Assembly: GCF_003448965.1 (NCBI RefSeq)
Contig: NZ_QRGC01000016.1
Location: 56,331-120,330, forward strand
DNA from: Oceanicella sp. SM1341
Lineage (GTDB): Bacteria; Pseudomonadota; Alphaproteobacteria; Rhodobacterales; Rhodobacteraceae
Length of the DNA: 64,000 nt
Reading direction: 5' to 3'
Position 1 is the stretch's first letter. Each line of letters begins with the position of its first letter. This document shows, in pieces, positions 51,058-58,600 of this stretch. The notes beneath the pieces were generated by a model that worked only from the letters and a program-made list of their open reading frames with translations, ran no database searches and was not told where the DNA came from. The position numbers and the translations under genes were made by a program.

Positions 51058-52614
51058 TCAGAGCAGCGCTTCCAGCGCCTCCAGCGTGTCGGCCTCGGCC
51101 GCCGGCTTGTCCCAGCGGATGCGGTTGACCCGCGGAAAGCGCATGGCGATGCCGGACTTGTGCCGCTTCGAGCGGTTGAGCCCCTCGAAGGCGATCTCCA
51201 GCACCAGTTCGGCGCGCACCGCGCGCACCGGGCCGAAACGCTCGGTGGTGTTGTCGCGCACGAAGCGGTCGATCCGGCGCAACTCCTCGTCGGTGAAGCC
51301 GAAATAGGCCTTGCCGACGGGCACGATCTCCTCCCCCCGCCACACCCCGAACGTGTAGTCCGAGTAATAGCCCGAGCGCTTGCCGTGGCCGCGCTGCGCG
51401 TAGAGCAGGATGGCGTCGACCAGGAAGGGGTCGCGCTTCCACTTGAACCAGGGCCCGCGCTGGCGCCCGGCGATATAGGGCGTGTCGCGCCGCTTGATCA
51501 TCACGCCTTCCACGATGCTCTCGTGCGGGGCGTCGCGGGCGGTGGCGAGCTCGTCCCAGCTGGTGAAGGGCACCTCGGTGGAGAGGTCGAAGCGCGTGGG
51601 CTCCAGCCCGGCGAGCACCTCCGAGAGCCGCGCGCGCCGCTCGGTCTGCGGCAGGGGGCGCAGGTCTTCGCCGCGCAGGGTGAGCAGGTCGTAGGCGCGC
51701 AGCATGGCGGGGAAGCGGGCCATCAGCGGGCGCGAGACGGTCTTGCGGTTCAGCCGCTGCTGGAGGTCGGCGAAACTGCCCACGGCCTCGCCCCGCCGCA
51801 CCAGCAGCTCGCCGTCGAGCGCGCCCTCGAAGTCCATCGCGGCGACCAGGTCGGGGAAGGCGGCGGAGATGTCCTCCCCCGTGCGCGACCACAGCCGGCG
51901 CGTGAGCCCCTCGGCCACCGCCTGCACGCGGATGCCGTCCCATTTCCACTCGGCGATGTAGTCTTCGGGCGGCAGGGCGGCGAGGCCCTCGGCGTCGATC
52001 GGGGTGGAGAGCATCACCGGGCGGAACGGCGCCTCGGCCGCGTTCACCGGCTTCTCGCCCCCGGCAAACCAGGCGAAGAGCTCGGCATAGGGCGGCTCGA
52101 GCCCGTGCCAGAGCTCGGTGATCTCCTCCACCGGCCTGTTGCCATAGGCCGCCAGCGCCGTGCGCGCCAGCCGGGCCGAGACGCCGACCCGCAGGCCCCC
52201 GGTGGCGAGTTTGAGCAGCGCGTAGCGCGAGGCGGTGGGGAGCCCGTCGAGCATCTGCGCCATCGCCTCCGGCACCTCGGCGCGGCTGAGGCGCGCGAGG
52301 CGGGTGACCGCCGCGCCCAGTGGGATGTCGCCCTCCTCCCCCGTCTCGGGCCAGATGAGCGCGATGGTCTCGGCCAGGTCGCCGACGAAATCGTAGGAGA
52401 GCGCGAAGAGCACGGGGTCGGTGCGCGCGCCCACCATCTCGCGCAGACGCGCCGGTGTCACCCGGCCCAGCGAGAGCTCGCCGGTGAGGGCGGCGAGCGC
52501 CCAGCCCCGGTCGGGGTCCGGCGCCTCGGCGAGATAGTCGCCGATCAGCCGCAGCTTGTCGTTGCGCGAGGGCGTGAAGGCGAGCCGGTCGAGCAGGGCC
52601 GCGAAGCGTCTCAT
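51058..52614 (-). CDS. ATP-dependent DNA ligase (ligase-exonuclease cluster type)
   Basis: Ligase of about 518 aa. An N-terminal helical domain (residues 1-195) leads to the nucleotidyltransferase domain with adenylated Lys224 in EWKWDGIRVQ. FEGALDGELLVRRG (motif III region), EGVMIKRRDTPYIAGRQRGP (motif IV) and WFKWKRD (motif V) follow, then a C-terminal OB-fold. This type pairs with a metallo-beta-lactamase exonuclease and often with an Lhr-like helicase and PdeM phosphoesterase in repair clusters; only the exonuclease is here. The ATG overlaps the exonuclease stop (ATGA). Confidence 0.93.
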   Translation of the reverse strand: MRRFAALLDRLAFTPSRNDKLRLIGDYLAEAPDPDRGWALAALTGELSLGRVTPARLREMVGARTDPVLFALSYDFVGDLAETIALIWPETGEEGDIPLGAAVTRLARLSRAEVPEAMAQMLDGLPTASRYALLKLATGGLRVGVSARLARTALAAYGNRPVEEITELWHGLEPPYAELFAWFAGGEKPVNAAEAPFRPVMLSTPIDAEGLAALPPEDYIAEWKWDGIRVQAVAEGLTRRLWSRTGEDISAAFPDLVAAMDFEGALDGELLVRRGEAVGSFADLQQRLNRKTVSRPLMARFPAMLRAYDLLTLRGEDLRPLPQTERRARLSEVLAGLEPTRFDLSTEVPFTSWDELATARDAPHESIVEGVMIKRRDTPYIAGRQRGPWFKWKRDPFLVDAILLYAQRGHGKRSGYYSDYTFGVWRGEEIVPVGKAYFGFTDEELRRIDRFVRDNTTERFGPVRAVRAELVLEIAFEGLNRSKRHKSGIAMRFPRVNRIRWDKPAAEADTLEALEALL

Positions 52615-53609
52615 GTCTCCTCCGCCTCGTCCTCGTAGCCCACCAGCCGCAGCGGCCGGGCGGCAAGGCCTTGGCCGAGGCACCAGTGCACCAGCGCGTC
52701 CTCCGCGCCATGGGTCACCCAGACCTCCGCCGCGCCGGTCTCGGCGATGGTGCGGGTGAGGGCCGGCCAGTCGCAATGGTCGGAGATCACCAGCGGCAGC
52801 TCGGTCATCCGCTGGCGGGCCCGGGCGCGCACCTGCATCCAGCCCGAGGCGAAGCACAGCAGCGGCTCGGCGAAGCGCTGCGCCCATTTCGCCGCGAAGG
52901 CCGAGGGCGGGGCGAGCACGATCTCGCCGGCGAATGTGCCGCGCCCGCGCTCCACCGTGGCCGGCTCCAGCGGCCCCAGCGCCACGCCCTCGGCCGCGTG
53001 GTAGGCGCAGAGCCGCTCCAGCGCGCCGTGCAGGTAGATCGGCCGCTGGTAGCCCGCCTCCCGCAGCAGCATGATCAGTCGCTGCGCCTTGCCGAGCGCG
53101 TAGGCCCCCACGAGATGCGTGCGCTCGGGAAACTGCGCCTGGCTCGCCAGCAGCTTGCCGATCTCGCCGGCGGGATCGGGGTGGCGGAACACCGGCAGGC
53201 CGAAGGTCGCCTCAGTGATGAAGAGGTCGCAGGGCACCGGCTCGAAGGGGGCGCAGGCGGGGTTGGGCGTGCGGGTGTAGTCGCCCGAGACCACCACGCG
53301 GGTGCCGCCGCGCTCCAGCAGGATCTGCGCCGAGCCGAGCACGTGGCCCGCGGGGTGGAAGCTCACGCGCACCCCGCCGAGGCTCACCGGCTCCTCCGCC
53401 GCCTGGCGCTGGCCGGCGAAATCCTCGCCGTAGCGGATGGCCATGATGTCGAGGGTCTGGCGCGTGGCGAGCACGGCGCCGTGGCCGGCGCGGGCATGGT
53501 CGGCATGGGCATGAGTGATGAGCGCGCGCGGCACCGGGCGCACGGGGTCGATGAAGAAATCCCCCTCCGGGCAGTAGAGCCCCTCCGGCCGCGGCAGGAG
53601 CAGGCTCAT
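52611..53609 (-). CDS. Ligase-associated DNA exonuclease (metallo-beta-lactamase fold)
   Basis: Protein of about 332 aa. Metal ligands sit in THAHADHARAGH near residue 33 (HxHxDH), AGHVLGSAQILLE near 87, SGDYTRTPNP near 108 and ISDHCDWPAL near 280. This is the SNM1/CPSF-like nuclease family named ligase-associated DNA exonuclease. I start at MSLLLPRPEGLYCPEGDF (53609). It likely trims DNA ends before sealing by the adjacent ligase. Confidence 0.92.
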   Translation of the reverse strand: MSLLLPRPEGLYCPEGDFFIDPVRPVPRALITHAHADHARAGHGAVLATRQTLDIMAIRYGEDFAGQRQAAEEPVSLGGVRVSFHPAGHVLGSAQILLERGGTRVVVSGDYTRTPNPACAPFEPVPCDLFITEATFGLPVFRHPDPAGEIGKLLASQAQFPERTHLVGAYALGKAQRLIMLLREAGYQRPIYLHGALERLCAYHAAEGVALGPLEPATVERGRGTFAGEIVLAPPSAFAAKWAQRFAEPLLCFASGWMQVRARARQRMTELPLVISDHCDWPALTRTIAETGAAEVWVTHGAEDALVHWCLGQGLAARPLRLVGYEDEAEET

Positions 53610-53715
53610 GCGCCCGCGCCCCGGCGGGGTGCGGCGGTGCGGCCGGGATATGCGGGACAGCGCTCCATGAAGCGGATGATGGGCGGGTGCGGGGCAAAGT
53701 CCAGCCCCGCGGGGC

Positions 53716-54471
53716 TCAGCCGGCCTGCCCCAGCGCGCGGGCCATGGTCTCTGGCGCGAGGTCATAGAGCGCGCTGAGATGCTCGGGCGTGAGCAGTTCC
53801 GCCGGCGGGCCGGAGGCGATGCGCCCGGCGGCGTCCACGGTCAGCACATGGTCGGCGAGGCGCAGGGCATGCGCCGGCTCATGGGTGGAGACGACGAGGC
53901 CCAGCCCCTGCCCCGCCAGCGCCTCCAGCCGGGCGAGCAGCCGCTCGCGGTTGCCGAAGTCGAGCGAGGCGGCGGGCTCGTCGAGCAGCAGCGCCGGGGC
54001 GGCCTGCGCCAGCGCCCGGGCGATGAGCACCAGCTGGCGCTGCCCGCCCGAGAGCCGGGTGACCGGCTCGGGCCCGAGATGCGCGATGCCCATGGTGGCG
54101 AGTGCGGCCTCCGCCGCCGCGCGGTCCGCCGGCCCCGGCGCGGCGAAGAGGCCGAGATGCGCCGTGCGCCCCTGCAGCACGAACTCTCGCGCCGGGTAGG
54201 CGAAGGGCGCGGCGAGTGACTGTGGCACGTAGGCGAGCCTGCGCGCGCGCTCGGCTCGGGTGAGCCGGTCGAGCGGCTCGCCGCCGAGCGCCACCTCTCC
54301 CCCCAGCGGCGGGATCAGCCCCAGCAGGGTGCGGAAGATGGTGGTCTTGCCCGCGCCGTTCGGTCCCAGCAGGCACAGCGTCTCGCCCGCCCGCAGGCTC
54401 AGCGAGATCCCGCGCGCGAGCACCCGGCCGCGGTGGCCGACAGCGAGGTCGCTGGCCGAGATCAGCTCCAT
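53716..54471 (-). CDS. FecCD-type ABC transporter ATP-binding protein
   Basis: ATPase of 251 aa, of the FecE/BtuD/MolC kind. Walker A LLGPNGAGKTTIFRTLLGL near residue 35, signature RLSGGQRQLVLIARALAQ near 135 and Walker B LLLDEPAASLDFGNR. It powers the permease at 54650-55690. Metal-siderophore, cobalamin or molybdate/tungstate are all possible; the molbindin at 57228-57434 favours an oxyanion. Confidence 0.88.
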   Translation of the reverse strand: MELISASDLAVGHRGRVLARGISLSLRAGETLCLLGPNGAGKTTIFRTLLGLIPPLGGEVALGGEPLDRLTRAERARRLAYVPQSLAAPFAYPAREFVLQGRTAHLGLFAAPGPADRAAAEAALATMGIAHLGPEPVTRLSGGQRQLVLIARALAQAAPALLLDEPAASLDFGNRERLLARLEALAGQGLGLVVSTHEPAHALRLADHVLTVDAAGRIASGPPAELLTPEHLSALYDLAPETMARALGQAG

Positions 54472-54556
54472 GACGACCCCCGCCCCGGTGCGCCGCGCCC
54501 CCCGCCCGGGCCCGGGTGCCTCCTGCCGCCCGCTTCACGCCGTGGTCGGGCGGGGG

Positions 54557-54607
54557 CCACCGCGGCGTCGCGCCGGCACGGCGGCCGCGCGGCGCTGCCC
54601 GCGGTGG
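54557..54607 (-). other. Stem-loop between permease and ATPase genes
   Basis: CCACCGCGG (54557-54565) pairs perfectly with CCGCGGTGG (54599-54607). Further complementary GC-rich arms (GCGCCG with CGGCGC) lie inside. It sits in a 178-nt gap, which is unusually long for this kind of operon, and no gene is supported in that gap. Confidence 0.55.
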
Positions 54608-54649
54608 TGATCCCCCGGTGCCGATGCGCCCTGCGCAGGCCAGTCCGGC

Positions 54650-55690
54650 TCAGCTCCATCCCCGGTCGCTCCGTGCCAGCAGGCCGAGGAAGATCGGCGC
54701 GCCGATGACCGCGGTGAGGATGCCCAGCGGCACCTCTGTCGTGGCCATGCTGCGCGCCGCCGTGTCGACCGCCACGAGGAAGGCGGCGCCGAGCAGGGTC
54801 GCCACCGGCAGCAGCCGCTCGAAGCCCGGGCCGGTGATCAGCCGCGCCACATGCGGCACCATCAGCCCGATCCAGCCCACCACGCCGGCCACCGCCACCG
54901 CCGAGGCGCTCATCAGCGTGGCCGAGAGCACCACGACGAGGCGCAGCCGCGCGGTGTCGACCCCGAGGGCCTTCGCCTCGTCCTCTCCCAGCGCGAGTAG
55001 CCCGATGCGCCAGCGCAGGGCGACGAGCGGCAGGAGGCCGAGCAGGATGGCGGGGCCGGCGAGCCCGAGGTCGCCGCCCTGCAGGCCGGCGAGGCTGCCG
55101 AGCAGCCAGAAGGTGATGGCGGGGAGCTGGTCCTCCGGGTCGGCCAGCACCTTGACGAGCGAGATGCCCGCCCCCGCCAGCGCCCCCACCGCGATGCCGC
55201 AGAGCGCGAGGGCGAGGATGTCCTGGCCGCGCCCAAGCCCGCTTGCCACCGCCACCACCAGCGCCACCGTGGCGAGGCCGCTGCCGAAGCTGAGCCCGAG
55301 GATCGCCACCACCGGCAGGCCGAGGAAGATGCCCAGCACCGCCCCCAGCCCCGCGCCGGTGGATACCCCGAGAATGTCGGGCGAGACCAGCGGGTTGCGG
55401 AAGGTCACCTGGTAGGCGGCGCCGGCAGCCGAGAGCGCCGCCCCCACGAGGGCTGCCCCCAGCACCCGCGGCAGGCGGATGTTGAACAGCACCGTGGCCG
55501 CGGCGTCGGCCGGGGCCTCGCCGGCGAGGCGCCCGGCGATGAGCGAGAGAATGCGCCCGGGGCCGAGATCGAACGGCCCGGCGCCGAGGCCGATGACCAG
55601 CGCGAGCCCCAGCAGCGCCGCCGCGAGGGCGATCTGCGCCGCCCCCGGCGTGCGGGCGCGGCCGGCCCGGGCCTGCTCGCCTGCCGCCAT
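54650..55690 (-). CDS. FecCD-family ABC transporter permease
   Basis: Permease of 346 aa with about ten membrane segments. The FecCD signatures include FNIRLPRVLGAALVGAALSA near residue 70, NPLVSPDILGVSTGAGLGAV near 98, VVGWIGLMVPHVARLITG near 268, and EVPLGILTAVIGAPIFLGLL at the C-terminus. It forms a homodimeric channel with the ATPase at 53716-54471 and the binding protein at 55692-56765. Confidence 0.92.
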   Translation of the reverse strand: MAAGEQARAGRARTPGAAQIALAAALLGLALVIGLGAGPFDLGPGRILSLIAGRLAGEAPADAAATVLFNIRLPRVLGAALVGAALSAAGAAYQVTFRNPLVSPDILGVSTGAGLGAVLGIFLGLPVVAILGLSFGSGLATVALVVAVASGLGRGQDILALALCGIAVGALAGAGISLVKVLADPEDQLPAITFWLLGSLAGLQGGDLGLAGPAILLGLLPLVALRWRIGLLALGEDEAKALGVDTARLRLVVVLSATLMSASAVAVAGVVGWIGLMVPHVARLITGPGFERLLPVATLLGAAFLVAVDTAARSMATTEVPLGILTAVIGAPIFLGLLARSDRGWS

Positions 55691-55691
55691 C

Positions 55692-56765
55692 TCAGCGCCC
55701 GAGCAGGGTCGCGAGCGTGGCCGCGTCCGGCGTCACACCGTAGAACAGGGAGTAGAAGTCCTGCACCTCGCGCGTGGGGTCAGGGCCGGCCTGCTCGGGG
55801 TAGAAGGCGTGCAGCAGCCAGCGCAGGCCGATCAGCCGGTTCACCGCGGGCGGGCGGTCGATGAAGCCGAAGGGCCGGGAGGGCGAGAGGAAGACACGGC
55901 CCCGCGCCACCGCCGGCACGTCGCGCCACAGCGGGCGGTTTGCCACCTCGGCGGCGAAGACCGGGTCGATGGTCACGATCGTGTCCGGCGCCCAGGCCAG
56001 CACCTGCTCGGGCGAGACGGTGACGAGCCCGCGCCCCGGCCCCTCGGGCACCACGTTGCGCCCCCCCACCCGCTCGATGATCTCGGCGTTGAGCGAGCCG
56101 CGCGGCGCGCTCTCCAGCCCCTCCGGCCCGCGGGCGAGATAAACCGAGGGCCGCTCCGCCTCCGGCACCCGGGTGAGCGTGTGGTCGACATGGGCGAAGG
56201 TCTCCTCGGCATAGGCCGCGAGGCTCTGCCCGCGCTCCGGCCGGCCCAGGACCTCGCCCAGCAGGCGCAGGGCGGCCGGGGTGTTGGCGAAGCTGCCGTC
56301 GATCAGCGCGTAGGGAATGCCGGTCTGGTCCTGCACCCGCTCGGCGAGGCTGCGGTAGGTCTCGCTCACCGAGCCCACGTCGATGATGAGATCGGGCCCC
56401 GCGGCGAGCAGCCTCTCGAGGTTCACCGTGTCGCCCCGCCCGGTGAGGCGGCCGAGCTCGGGCAGATCGGCGGTGCCCGCGGGCAGGAAGGGCTTCTCCT
56501 GCGGGCGCGGGGCGCGCGGCCAGCCCAGCATCGCCTCGGGGGCGAGCACGCAGAGCATCACCGCGGCGGGCGGGCCGGCGGCGAGCACCTTGCCCGGGCG
56601 GTCCGGCAACTCGAGGCTGCGGCCGGTGGCATCGCGCACCACCCGCGCCGCGGCAGGGCGCGTGAGCAGCGCCGGCGCGGCGAGGCCGAGCGCCGCTGCC
56701 GTGGCCCCGCGCAGCAGCGCGCGGCGCCGCGCGTCGGGGCGGGGGCCGCTGTGGCGCCGGCTCAT
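55692..56765 (-). CDS. FecB/FepB-type periplasmic substrate-binding protein
   Basis: Type III binding protein of about 357 aa. A twin-arginine-like N-terminus (RRRALLRGATAAALGLAAPA, end near AAARVV) marks it for export, possibly through Tat. Mature blocks are RVVRDATGRSLELPDRPGKV, DLIIDVGSVSETYRSLAERV and a C-terminal PSRPFGFIDRPPAVNRLIGL. The group includes molybdate/tungstate-binding MolA as well as siderophore binders. The ATG overlaps the trmO stop (ATGA). Confidence 0.87.
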   Translation of the reverse strand: MSRRHSGPRPDARRRALLRGATAAALGLAAPALLTRPAAARVVRDATGRSLELPDRPGKVLAAGPPAAVMLCVLAPEAMLGWPRAPRPQEKPFLPAGTADLPELGRLTGRGDTVNLERLLAAGPDLIIDVGSVSETYRSLAERVQDQTGIPYALIDGSFANTPAALRLLGEVLGRPERGQSLAAYAEETFAHVDHTLTRVPEAERPSVYLARGPEGLESAPRGSLNAEIIERVGGRNVVPEGPGRGLVTVSPEQVLAWAPDTIVTIDPVFAAEVANRPLWRDVPAVARGRVFLSPSRPFGFIDRPPAVNRLIGLRWLLHAFYPEQAGPDPTREVQDFYSLFYGVTPDAATLATLLGR

Positions 56766-57223
56766 GGCGCGCGGCTCCGGTCGGGCTTGAGGTCGAGCAG
56801 CGGCGTGCCGTCGAGACAGTCGAGCCCGCGCAGGGTGACCACCGGTCCCTCGATGGCGATGATCCGCGCCACCGAGGAGGCGATCGGGTTCGGCCGCACC
56901 GGCGAGCGCAGGGCGAAGGTGCCGGTCTTCACGCCGCTGTGCCGGGGCACCTGGCGCACGAGGTCGCGCCGCGCCTCGTGCATCCAGTAGAGCACCTGCA
57001 CCGCGTCGCCCGGGGCGAGCCCGTCGAGCGCGGGTGCCCAGAGCGGGTCGAGCTCGAGCCGGCACGCGGGGCCTGCCTCCGCGTCGCCCCGGCGGGGGCA
57101 GTCCGCGCGCCGGGTCCAGGGGGTCCGGATGCGGCCGATGAAGCGCAGGGCGGCGTCGGCGGGCGGGCCCGGCAGGGTCACCGCCTCCTCGCCGTCGCGC
57201 AGGTCGGGCAGCGGCGTGCTCAT
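56762..57223 (-). CDS. TrmO-family tRNA methyltransferase
   Basis: Protein of 153 aa with the TsaA/TrmO beta-barrel. Characteristic blocks are FIGRIRTPWTRRADCPRRGD near residue 28, PRHSGVKTGTFALRSPVRPN near 90, PIASSVARI and LDCLDGTPLLDLKPD near 132. TrmO methylates N6-threonylcarbamoyladenosine at position 37 of tRNAs using SAM. Here it is embedded in an ABC transporter operon with a molbindin, so its role in this lineage could differ. It follows the molbindin gene by 4 nt. Confidence 0.85.
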   Translation of the reverse strand: MSTPLPDLRDGEEAVTLPGPPADAALRFIGRIRTPWTRRADCPRRGDAEAGPACRLELDPLWAPALDGLAPGDAVQVLYWMHEARRDLVRQVPRHSGVKTGTFALRSPVRPNPIASSVARIIAIEGPVVTLRGLDCLDGTPLLDLKPDRSRAP

Positions 57224-57227
57224 CGGC

Positions 57228-57434
57228 TCAGTCCGTGCCGATCATCACGTCGGAGGCCTTGATCACGGCATAGGCCTCGCCGCCCACGGTGAGGCCGAGT
57301 TCCTCCACCGCGGCATTGGTGATGGCCGAGGTGACCACCGAGCCGCCCACGTCGATGCGCACGTGGCTGGTCACGGCGCCGGTGACGATCTCGACGATCC
57401 TGCCGGGCAGGACGTTGCGGGCGCTGAGTTTCAT
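57228..57434 (-). CDS. Mop-type molbindin (TOBE domain)
   Basis: A 68-aa single TOBE domain: MKLSARNVLPGRIVEIVTGA, TSHVRIDVGGSVVTSAIT and GEAYAVIKASDVMIG match the Mop/molbindin family. Such proteins oligomerise and bind molybdate or tungstate for storage or buffering in the cytoplasm. It is the first gene of the operon, so it is the best clue that the FecCD-type transporter handles an oxyanion. A GGAACCCC ribosome-like stretch lies before the ATG. Confidence 0.88.
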   Translation of the reverse strand: MKLSARNVLPGRIVEIVTGAVTSHVRIDVGGSVVTSAITNAAVEELGLTVGGEAYAVIKASDVMIGTD

Positions 57435-57456
57435 CGCTGGGGTTCCTTCTTCGCGG

Positions 57457-57579
57457 GTCCGCCGGGGCGGACCGGTGTGGCTGTCCGCCGGGGCGGACGG
57501 GTGGGGCTGCCCGCCGGGGCGGACGGGTGGGGCTGCCCGCCGGGACGGGCCGGTGAAGCCTGCCCGCCGGGGCGGGGGG
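57457..57579. repeat. Tandem 26-bp repeat, about five units
   Basis: Units begin at 57457, 57483, 57509, 57535 and 57562 (the fourth is 27 bp and the last is partial). Each carries CCGCCGGG followed by a G/C-rich complement, so most units contain a small palindrome (TCCGCCGGGGCGGA in the first two). The array lies in the divergent spacer between mop and the ModA-like gene. It may be replication slippage, or a multi-site regulator target. Confidence 0.7.
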
Positions 57580-57714
57580 TGTCGACGTCCGCCGGCGCCG
57601 TGGCGGGGGTGCGCGGCGCCGCAGGTGGCGCTAGGCTGCCGCCCGCGCCTCGTACCCCGAAGCTATGTCACGCGTGCGGCGGTGCGGCAACGCCCTTGGC
57701 AGGAGAGATCGCCC

Positions 57715-58482
57715 ATGCCCCGCACACCGCCTGCCCGGCCCGCGCTCACGCTCTGGGGCGCGGGAAGCCTCGCGGAGGTGCTGGGCGGGCTCGCCCGCCT
57801 CCATGCCGCGCGCAGCGGACAACCGGTGGAGACCCGCTTCGGCCCCTCCGGCACGCTGCGCGCCGCCATCGAGGCCGGTGCGGCGCCGGATGTCTTCGCC
57901 GCCGCCGACATGGGCCATCCGGAGGCGCTGGCGCGGGCGGGGCGCGCGCATCCGCCGCGGCAATTCGCCGGCAACGCCCTGGTGGCACTGGTGCAGCCCG
58001 GCCTCGCACCCGCGCTCGAGACCGCGGATGCGCGGGGCTTCGTGGAGCTGCTGCTCGCGCCGTCCGTCCGGCTTGCCACCTCGCTGCCCGGTGCGGACCC
58101 CTCGGGGGACTACGCGCAGGCCTGCTTCGCGCGGGCCGAAGCGCTGATCCCGGGGGCGGAGGCCGCGCTCACGGCCCGGGCGCTGCGCCTCGCGGGCGGG
58201 CCCGGCGCGCCCCGCGCGCCGCAGGGGGCGAATCACTACGGCTGGGTGATGGCACGGGGACTGGCCGACATCTTCCTCACCTATCGCTCCAACGCGCGGC
58301 TTGCCCTGGCGGACGAGCCCGCGCTGCGGGCCGTCGCCCTGCCCGGGGTGCTGCATGTCGACGCCCGGTTCGGCCTGTGCCGCCTGCGCGGCGCGAGACC
58401 CGGCGCCGCCGCACTGGAGCGTTTCCTGCTCGGGGCGGAAGCCGCCGCAACCCTTCGTGCGGCAGGCTTTCGTACCACTTGA
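57715..58482 (+). CDS. ModA-like substrate-binding-fold protein without signal peptide
   Basis: Protein of about 255 aa in the molybdate-binding (ModA/extracellular solute-binding 11) family. It has LTLWGAGSLAEVLGGLARLH near residue 10, TRFGPSGTLRAAIEAGAAPD, VFAAADMGHPEAL and FAGNALVALVQPG. The first fold strand starts at about residue 10, so there is no room for a signal peptide, and the upstream frame offers none. AGGAGAGATC precedes the ATG at 57715. It could act in the cytoplasm as an oxyanion sensor or carrier beside the Mop/FecCD genes. Confidence 0.78.
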   Translation: MPRTPPARPALTLWGAGSLAEVLGGLARLHAARSGQPVETRFGPSGTLRAAIEAGAAPDVFAAADMGHPEALARAGRAHPPRQFAGNALVALVQPGLAPALETADARGFVELLLAPSVRLATSLPGADPSGDYAQACFARAEALIPGAEAALTARALRLAGGPGAPRAPQGANHYGWVMARGLADIFLTYRSNARLALADEPALRAVALPGVLHVDARFGLCRLRGARPGAAALERFLLGAEAAATLRAAGFRTT

Positions 58483-58600
58483 TTAATTGGTCATTTTTCA
58501 ACAAGCTCGCGATTACAAGACGCCAACATCCTCCCCGTCCGGCAATTCCTGCCCGGATCTTCCTCCAAGATGTACCGGCCTTCGCCGGAAGAGATTAACA

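Noticed and set aside
57457..57579. CRISPR array
   Set aside because: The 26-bp units are head-to-tail with no unique spacers and no cas genes nearby; it is a simple tandem repeat.
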